Under the pieces are notes generated by a model. The model was not told the origin of the DNA. It ran no database searches and saw only the letters and a list, made by a program, of their open reading frames with translations. A DNA stretch of 64,000 bases, taken from assembly GCA_905221205.1 (NCBI GenBank), contig CAJNCG010000002.1, positions 248,001 through 312,000 of the forward strand. The letters run 5' to 3'. The translations under genes were made by a program, and so were the position numbers. The DNA comes from a bacterium. Lineage in GTDB: Bacteria; Bacillota; Bacilli; Lactobacillales; Streptococcaceae. This document shows, piece by piece, positions 58,236 through 64,000 of this stretch. The first letter of the stretch is position 1. The number at the start of each line of letters is the position of its first letter.

Positions 58236-58333
58236 AAGCTCCTCCTAATTTATCATCTCAACTATATTATAGCACAAATTGGAGGAATTTGAATTATTTC
58301 TATGTTTATGGAGCAAATATATGAATTTTATTC

Positions 58334-58379
58334 AAGTAAGCGTTCACATATTGAAAAAATAAAATGTGGGGATTATAAT
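58334..58379 (+). promoter_or_regulatory. Promoter of the fucose operon with a cre site
   Basis: TTGAAA (58351-58356), 17-bp spacer, TATAAT (58374-58379). Immediately upstream, AAGTAAGCGTTCACA (58334-58348) matches the CcpA cre consensus with one mismatch. Catabolite control plus DeoR repression is therefore likely. The divergent gene has its own TATAAT at 58271-58266 on the minus strand. Confidence 0.7.
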
Positions 58380-58410
58380 AAACTTAATTAAGGATGAAGA
58401 GAGGAGAGAA

Positions 58411-59814
58411 ATGGAAGCGGTTTTAGCAATAGATTTAGGTGCGACTTCTGGAAGAGCAATCGTTGGTTACCTTTCTGAAAATAAACTAGTAATGGAAGAA
58501 ATAAATCGTTTTTCTAACCTACCTATTAGAGTAAAAGGGCATTTATCTTGGGATGTTGACTTTCTACTAGCTAAAATTCTTGAAAGTATCCGATTGGCTA
58601 ATACTAGTTACAAGATTTTATCTGTCGGTATTGATACATGGGGTGTTGATTTTGGGCTTATTGATAATGAAGGTAAGCTATTATCACAACCTGTTCACTA
58701 TCGTGATGAAAGAACAAAAGGAGTGTTAAAGGAAATATCTGAAATTACTGAATTAGAAAAACTATATTCAGAAACAGGAAATCAGATTATGGAGATAAAT
58801 ACCTTATTTCAACTCTTTAAGGTACGGCAAGAATTTCCTAATTCATTTTATAAAACTGATAAGATTCTTTTAATGCCAGATTTGTTTAATTATCTCTTGA
58901 CAGGTAAGTTTGCTACAGAAAAAAGTATTGCTTCAACAACTCAATTATTTGATCCAAAGAGTCAAAATTGGAATCAGAATATCTTAAAACTATTTGAATT
59001 GGATTCATCTTTACTTTCTGAAATTGTTTCAGAGGGAAATGTACTTGGAAGGATAAAAGAGGAGTATGGTTTAGGAGATATTCCTGTTGTGAATGTTTGT
59101 AGCCATGATACAGCCAGTGCGATTGTCTCAGTTCCTAAGACAGAAGATAGTTTATTTATTTCATCAGGTACTTGGTCTTTAGTTGGAGTGGAACTTACTT
59201 CACCGATTCTTAATACTGAATCCTTCAGCTATGGATTTACAAATGAGGTAGGTAAAGATGGAGTGATTACTTTTTTGAAGAATTGTACAGGGTTGTGGAT
59301 TATAGAGGAACTAAGACGTTCATTTGAACGAAGAGGGAAAGCATATTCTTTTGGTGATATAAAAACAATGATAGAGAAAGAAAAAGAAGATCTTCCTCTG
59401 ATTGATACTGAATCACCTGAATTTGCAACAGAATCTGATATGTACAAGACTTTGACAGAATATCTAGCTTATCATCATGAAACTAGAGAGTGGACAGATG
59501 GACAACTATTTAAAATCGTTTATGAAAGCCTAGCTGAAACGTATAAGAAAACGATAGAGTTACTAGAGGAACTAACTCAAAAGGTTTATAAGAGGATATA
59601 TGTGATTGGAGGAGGTGCTAGAGCCAGTTACTTTAATCAAATGATTGCTGATAGAACTGGTAAAGAGGTTCTTACAGGTTCGACTGAAGCTACAGCTGTG
59701 GGGAATATTGTTGTGCAACTATTAAGTCAGGGTAAAATAAACGAGGATGAAGGGTTGAAGGATATTATGAAAAATATTACTGATACACATTATTACTATC
59801 CTCATCTATCATAA
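58411..59814 (+). CDS. FGGY carbohydrate kinase, rhamnulokinase/fuculokinase type
   Basis: 467 residues from ATG at 58411 (AGAGGAGAG before it). FGGY motifs: [16 protein letters not shown] at the N-terminus, [49 protein letters not shown] and the ATP motif [21 protein letters not shown]. It resembles RhaB more than FucK by the GATSGR start and length, but the GH29 gene in the same operon suggests L-fuculose as the substrate. Phosphorylation would supply the DeoR effector. Confidence 0.85.
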   Translation: MEAVLAIDLGATSGRAIVGYLSENKLVMEEINRFSNLPIRVKGHLSWDVDFLLAKILESIRLANTSYKILSVGIDTWGVDFGLIDNEGKLLSQPVHYRDERTKGVLKEISEITELEKLYSETGNQIMEINTLFQLFKVRQEFPNSFYKTDKILLMPDLFNYLLTGKFATEKSIASTTQLFDPKSQNWNQNILKLFELDSSLLSEIVSEGNVLGRIKEEYGLGDIPVVNVCSHDTASAIVSVPKTEDSLFISSGTWSLVGVELTSPILNTESFSYGFTNEVGKDGVITFLKNCTGLWIIEELRRSFERRGKAYSFGDIKTMIEKEKEDLPLIDTESPEFATESDMYKTLTEYLAYHHETREWTDGQLFKIVYESLAETYKKTIELLEELTQKVYKRIYVIGGGARASYFNQMIADRTGKEVLTGSTEATAVGNIVVQLLSQGKINEDEGLKDIMKNITDTHYYYPHLS

Positions 59815-59842
59815 AATAAAAATTAAAAACGGAGGTTTTGTC

Positions 59843-61135
59843 ATGAACAAAAAAAGTCTTTTGAAATGTGCTGTTGTCGGGTTAGTAGCTACCCTTGGTT
59901 TAGCAGCGTGTGGGACATCTAAGGATGCAAGCGGTGGAAGTTCTTCTGGTAAAGAAGTATTAGAATTTTATCATGGTTATCATCATAGTGAAGATGAATG
60001 GCCCGTAGCCAAGACTATGCGAGATTTATATGATAAATTTGCAGAAGAACATAAAGATAGTGGTGTAGAATTTAAACCAATTCCTATAAATGGGGATTTG
60101 AAGGATGTAATGAATAACAAGGTAGCTAGTGGTGAATTTCCAGATGTGATTGACCTAGCAGGTAATGCAGTATCTCTAGCTGCAATCGAACAAAAACTTG
60201 TTTTAGATTTGAAACCATATATCGATTCAAATAAGCTCGAGAAAAATGTTGGTTTGAACTATAAGCAAAACCAAAAAGATGGAAAAATTTATACAGTTCA
60301 CGAACAGTTATTTACAATGGGCTTATGGTATAACAAGGATATATTTGCAAAAGCGAGTGCTAAAACACCGGATCAGTGGAATACTTGGGATGATTTTACA
60401 CAAGCAATGGCTGCTGTGAGAAAGCAAGATGGAGTGTATGCATTCGGTGCTGGAGAACCATCTATTCGCTTGTTTAATACAGTCTTAGGAACCACAGAAA
60501 ATGGGCGTAAATTATTAGATAAACCATTAACAAAAGAAGGAATCGAATCTAAAGAATTTGCAGATGCATTGAAAATGGTTATGAAAGAAATTCAAGCTAA
60601 TGGTTCTAAGAATGCTGGTGGCGATGCAAATGCTTATTCTAAAGACTTCCAAGAAGGTAAATCTGCAGTATTCTTTAATGGTGTGTGGGCTTCTGGTGAG
60701 ATGTCTAAGAACCCAAGTCTTGTACCTGGAATCTATCCTGCAGGTGTAGCAATTAGTTCTTCTGGAGGTGGTATCACTATCTCAAGTAAGATGTCTGAAG
60801 CTAAACAAAAACTAGCTCTTGAGTTTTTGAAATATATGACTAGCGATGATGTACAAAAAGTAATTTTTGAAAAAGTAGGAGCAAATCCTTCTGATGAAAA
60901 TGTAAATGTAAAAGAACTTTCAGAAAAGAGTTCAGAAGCTACTACTAAAATTTTAGGACAAGCAATCACTCAAGTTAAGAATGCAAAAGTAGTTGTTCCA
61001 ACTGTAAGTGATGTTTGGGGTGGCGATGTACACACAGCTATTATCAATGCATTGACAGAAAGTGCTGCTGAAAATGTAGATGTTGATCAAAAAGTGAAAT
61101 CTACTCAAGATGTGTTGAAATCATTGATTGGTTAA
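59843..61135 (+). CDS. ABC sugar transporter substrate-binding lipoprotein
   Basis: 430 residues. Signal peptide with lipobox LAAC (Cys23), then a SBP_bac_1 (family 1 sugar-binding) fold: FPDVIDLAGNAVSLAAIEQKLVLDLKPYI and GVWASGEMSKNPSLVPGIYPAGVAISSSGGG. It is anchored outside the membrane and delivers oligosaccharides to the two permeases downstream. Likely ligand is a fucosylated oligosaccharide by context. The ATPase is not in the window; streptococci use the shared MsmK. Confidence 0.92.
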   Translation: MNKKSLLKCAVVGLVATLGLAACGTSKDASGGSSSGKEVLEFYHGYHHSEDEWPVAKTMRDLYDKFAEEHKDSGVEFKPIPINGDLKDVMNNKVASGEFPDVIDLAGNAVSLAAIEQKLVLDLKPYIDSNKLEKNVGLNYKQNQKDGKIYTVHEQLFTMGLWYNKDIFAKASAKTPDQWNTWDDFTQAMAAVRKQDGVYAFGAGEPSIRLFNTVLGTTENGRKLLDKPLTKEGIESKEFADALKMVMKEIQANGSKNAGGDANAYSKDFQEGKSAVFFNGVWASGEMSKNPSLVPGIYPAGVAISSSGGGITISSKMSEAKQKLALEFLKYMTSDDVQKVIFEKVGANPSDENVNVKELSEKSSEATTKILGQAITQVKNAKVVVPTVSDVWGGDVHTAIINALTESAAENVDVDQKVKSTQDVLKSLIG

Positions 61136-61158
61136 TTGTTTTAGGGAGTGGAAACGAA

Positions 61159-61183
61159 GCTCAGTTGGCACTGCCAACTGAGC
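61159..61183 (+). repeat. Perfect intra-operon hairpin after the binding-protein gene
   Basis: GCTCAGTTGGCA and TGCCAACTGAGC are exact reverse complements around a single C. Only short T runs follow, so it may be a leaky terminator or mRNA-stabilising stem giving more binding protein than permease. Confidence 0.7.
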
Positions 61184-61221
61184 TTGATTTTACTCATATA
61201 GTTGAAAAAAGGAGTTTGTTT

Positions 61222-62151
61222 ATGGCACAAAAAGTTATGAGCCTACAAAATAGGAAGAATCAAAAAAGACGATTTATCTTTTTATTTCTTTTGCCAACGT
61301 TGATTTGTTTCTTTCTATTTTATTTTTATTCTGTAGTAACAATCTTTTTAACTTCATTTGCTAAATGGGATTATACAAATTTAAACACCCCTGAGTTTCT
61401 TGGATTTGATAAATTATTTGAAAATTATAGGTATGTTTTTAAAGAATACCCATTTTTTACAGAAGCTCTAATTAATTCTGTTCGTTGGGCTGTAATTGGT
61501 GTTATTATTCAAGTTCCTTTAGCTTTATCTGTTGCAATTACATTATCTAAGAAATTAAAAGGATGGAAGGTATCTAGAAATCTTTATATTGTACCTAGTA
61601 TCATTTCTAGTGCTGCTATGGGATTGATTTTTCTTCAAATCTATAATCCAAACTATGGCGTTGTTAACCAAATTATTCATTTATTTAATCCATCGTTTAA
61701 AGATTCAGTACTGTTGACTCCAGGATTAAATATAGCAGCTATGACTGCCGCTTATATCTTCTTTGCAGGAGCATCAACCATTATGATTCTTGGGCAAATT
61801 TTTGCTATTCCAGAAGAAGTTCAAGAAGCTGCTATTTTAGACAATATTACTGGTTGGAGGAAAGAGTGGTATATCACGATTCCGATGATTAAGGGGACAA
61901 TTAAAACTGTTTCAATTATGGCAGCAACTTCAGGATTTTTGCTCTATAACGAAGTATTCTTTTTGACAAATGGTGCTGCAGGAACAAAAAGTATCAGTTT
62001 TGTTATTCGAGAATTAGCGGTAGCTAGCTCACGAACTCAGTATGCTCGTGCAAATACAATTGGAGTTATACAAATTTTAGGTGGAATGTTGATTATCGTT
62101 TGTATTAATATTTTATTCAGAGAAAGAAAAAGACTGAAAGGTGGGAAATGA
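61222..62151 (+). CDS. ABC sugar transporter permease (MalF type)
   Basis: 309 residues from ATG at 61222 (AAAAAAGGAG before it); an in-frame start at 61165 falls in the hairpin. Six helices and the EAA loop VPEEVQEAAILDNITGWRKEWYITIPMIKGTIKTV (EEVQEAAILD) are visible. Inner-membrane pore subunit of a family 1 carbohydrate importer with the next gene. Confidence 0.92.
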   Translation: MAQKVMSLQNRKNQKRRFIFLFLLPTLICFFLFYFYSVVTIFLTSFAKWDYTNLNTPEFLGFDKLFENYRYVFKEYPFFTEALINSVRWAVIGVIIQVPLALSVAITLSKKLKGWKVSRNLYIVPSIISSAAMGLIFLQIYNPNYGVVNQIIHLFNPSFKDSVLLTPGLNIAAMTAAYIFFAGASTIMILGQIFAIPEEVQEAAILDNITGWRKEWYITIPMIKGTIKTVSIMAATSGFLLYNEVFFLTNGAAGTKSISFVIRELAVASSRTQYARANTIGVIQILGGMLIIVCINILFRERKRLKGGK

Positions 62152-62993
62152 TTATGAATACACATATAAATGGTATTAGTAAAAAAGGCAAAGTTCTTAT
62201 ATATGGTTATATGCTCCTTACCATTTTAATTTCTATTTTCCCTATTGCGTGGATCTTTTTATCATCATTAAAAGCAGATCCTATGAAAAATCCAGGTATT
62301 AGTTTACCGACTGACTTTACTCTTGAAGGTTATATAAATGTTTTTACAAAACTTCATGTTTTCACTTACTTTTGGAATAGCTTTAAAGTAGTATCTATAT
62401 CAGTTATTATTAGCATTGTTATGATTTCCATGTCTTCATATGTTATTGCTAGGATGGAATTTAGAGGAAAGAAGTTAGTGACTTCTATGCTGTATTCTAC
62501 TCTATTTATTCCAGCAACAGCTATGACTTTTCCAGTTTATAGATTAGTAAATGCGTTGGGGATTTATAATACCCCAGTTGCTCTAATTCTAGTCTACTCT
62601 TGTAGTGGAATTGCTATGAGTTTCTTCATTATAAAGAATTATTTTGAAATTATTCCAAAAGAATTGGAGGAGGCGGCAGAGATTGATGGTGCGACATATG
62701 CTCAAACTTTTTGGAAAGTGATGTTGCCAATTGCTAGACCTGGAATTTTAACGGCAGCAGTACTTGCCTTTATTAATAACTGGAATGAATATTATTGGGC
62801 ATCTATGTTGGTGATTGATAAAAATGAATTAACAGTACCAGCATTACTAGGTCAATTTACTACAAGTTTTAATACTAATTATAATGGTCTCTTTTCAGCG
62901 ATTGTTGTAATCGTATTACCACCAATCATTCTATTTGCATTTACAAGTAAATACTTCATTGAAGCTTTAGGAGGAGGAGCAGTAAAAGGATGA
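62148..62993 (+). CDS. ABC sugar transporter permease (MalG type)
   Basis: 281 residues; ATG at 62148 overlaps the previous stop, ATG at 62154 is better spaced from GGTGGG. MalG fold with six helices and EAA loop IPKELEEAAEIDGATYAQTFWKVMLPIARPGI. It forms a heterodimer with the preceding permease. It overlaps the fucosidase gene by 4 bp (ATGA). Confidence 0.92.
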   Translation: MIMNTHINGISKKGKVLIYGYMLLTILISIFPIAWIFLSSLKADPMKNPGISLPTDFTLEGYINVFTKLHVFTYFWNSFKVVSISVIISIVMISMSSYVIARMEFRGKKLVTSMLYSTLFIPATAMTFPVYRLVNALGIYNTPVALILVYSCSGIAMSFFIIKNYFEIIPKELEEAAEIDGATYAQTFWKVMLPIARPGILTAAVLAFINNWNEYYWASMLVIDKNELTVPALLGQFTTSFNTNYNGLFSAIVVIVLPPIILFAFTSKYFIEALGGGAVKG

Positions 62994-64000
62994 AACATAC
63001 ACTTGAAACTATCAATAGTAGAACTCAGTGGTTTAGAGAAGCGAGATTTGGGATGTTCATTCATTGGGGTTTATATTCTATTCCAGGAAAAGGGGAATGG
63101 ATTCGTAGTCATCAGAAATTATCTATTGAAGATTATGAACCATATTTTCGAGCTTTTGATCCTAAGGAATATAACCCTAGAGAATGGGCTAAACAAGCAA
63201 AAGCTGCAGGGATGAAGTATATGGTTTTAACAGCTAAACATCATGATGGATTTTGTTTGTTTGATTCAAAATTTACAGATTATAAATCAACAAATACACC
63301 TGCAGGTAGAGATTTAGTTAAAGAATTTGTAGATGCCGTTCGAGCTGAAGGTTTAAAAGTAGGGTTATATTTTAGTTTGATTGACTGGTATCATCCTGAT
63401 TTTCCTAAATATGCTGATCTAAATCATCCAATGAGAGGAAATGAAGTCTATCGAGATGAGAAAATTAACTTTGACCGTTATTTGGAGTATTTGCACAATC
63501 AAGTTAAAGAAATTGTAACTGGATATGGTCAGATTGACATATTATGGTTTGATTATTCTTATGAAGACATGGTAGGTGAAAAATGGGGAGCTTCAAAATT
63601 AATAGACATGGTTCGTCATTATCAGCCAAACGTTATCGTAGATAATAGATTAGAAACATCAGGTGAAGGATTCGGAAGTATTGTTACAGATGAAATTACC
63701 TCTTACGCTGGAGATTTTGTTAGCCCAGAGCAAATTGTTCCTCACGAAGGTATTCGAAACTTTAAAGGTGAGCCTGTTCCTTGGGAACTTTGTCTAACTA
63801 TGAATAACAATTGGGCTTATAATCCTACAGATTATCTATATAAGTCTAGTCAAACTTTGATAAGAAAGTTAGTTGAATGTGTTAGTAAAAACGGGAATAT
63901 GATTCTTAATGTAGGCCCAGATGCTTTGGGAAGAATTAATGATCCAAGTAAGAAAATATTAGATGATTTTCATCAATGGATGTCTCGAAATGGTGAGTCA
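62990..64000 (+). CDS. GH29 alpha-L-fucosidase, 3' end outside window
   Basis: 337 residues are visible and the frame is open to the window end. The GH29 start is clear (WFREARFGMFIHWGLYSIPGKGEWI, AKHHDGFCLFDSKFTDY), and the nucleophile is Asp188 in IDILWFDYSYEDM. No signal peptide is present, so the enzyme should be cytoplasmic and cleave fucose from imported oligosaccharides. It overlaps the permease by 4 bp. GAGGAGGAGCAG supplies the ribosome site. Confidence 0.93.
   Translation, partial: MKHTLETINSRTQWFREARFGMFIHWGLYSIPGKGEWIRSHQKLSIEDYEPYFRAFDPKEYNPREWAKQAKAAGMKYMVLTAKHHDGFCLFDSKFTDYKSTNTPAGRDLVKEFVDAVRAEGLKVGLYFSLIDWYHPDFPKYADLNHPMRGNEVYRDEKINFDRYLEYLHNQVKEIVTGYGQIDILWFDYSYEDMVGEKWGASKLIDMVRHYQPNVIVDNRLETSGEGFGSIVTDEITSYAGDFVSPEQIVPHEGIRNFKGEPVPWELCLTMNNNWAYNPTDYLYKSSQTLIRKLVECVSKNGNMILNVGPDALGRINDPSKKILDDFHQWMSRNGES

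Overview
The window is chromosomal DNA of a Streptococcus of the Mitis group, close to but probably not S. pneumoniae itself. The evidence is pneumococcal-type gene order (cinA-recA-dinF, rpmB-asp23-fakA, ilvBNC-ilvA, uppP-dinB-pfl, trkH-trkA), BOX repeats, a com-box in front of cinA, and proteins that match the pneumococcal families along their length. At the dinF-yebC junction only about 95 bp remain. In S. pneumoniae this interval carries lytA and, further along, ply. That points to S. mitis, S. oralis or S. infantis rather than a pneumococcus.

From 1 to 47.0 kb the window is core genome. 1-12.3 kb: cell-wall LCP protein, competence/recombination block (cinA, recA, dinF), yebC, a MarR regulator with a two-gene multidrug ABC exporter, a PAP2 phosphatase and a LytTR regulator/membrane-protein pair. 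12.4-19.7 kb: rpmB, asp23, fakA, then branched-chain amino acid synthesis (ilvBN, ilvC, ilvA) behind likely CodY boxes. 19.7-20.5 kb is poorly coding. 20.5-30.1 kb: a polar amino acid ABC transporter, a DUF2207 membrane protein, uppP, dinB and pflB, with four BOX elements. 30.3-33.2 kb: Trk potassium uptake. 33.3-39.8 kb: a SAM hydrolase linked to an ECF transporter, trmL behind an undescribed-looking leader RNA, a RibU-type riboflavin S component behind an FMN riboswitch, and a PAP2 protein. 39.8-47.0 kb: pheS (T-box) and pheT, a NatAB-like ABC exporter, and rplM-rpsI behind an L13-type leader.

From 47.0 to about 57.2 kb lies an integrated mobile element abutting the 3' end of rpsI. It has a tyrosine integrase, an excisionase-like HTH protein, an unrecognised replication-initiator-like protein preceded by repeated small hairpins, a MobV-type relaxase with a candidate oriT, a candidate small RNA, small unknown genes, and a cargo cassette of a self-cleaving XRE/S24 repressor, a UmuC-type polymerase, a YolD-like protein and a small partner. 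This is the part of the window with the most unexplained structure.

From 57.4 kb to the end is a catabolic locus for fucosylated oligosaccharides: a DeoR repressor diverges from an FGGY sugar kinase, an ABC sugar importer (lipoprotein and two permeases) and a GH29 alpha-L-fucosidase that runs off the window. No tRNA, rRNA, CRISPR array or complete insertion sequence was seen.
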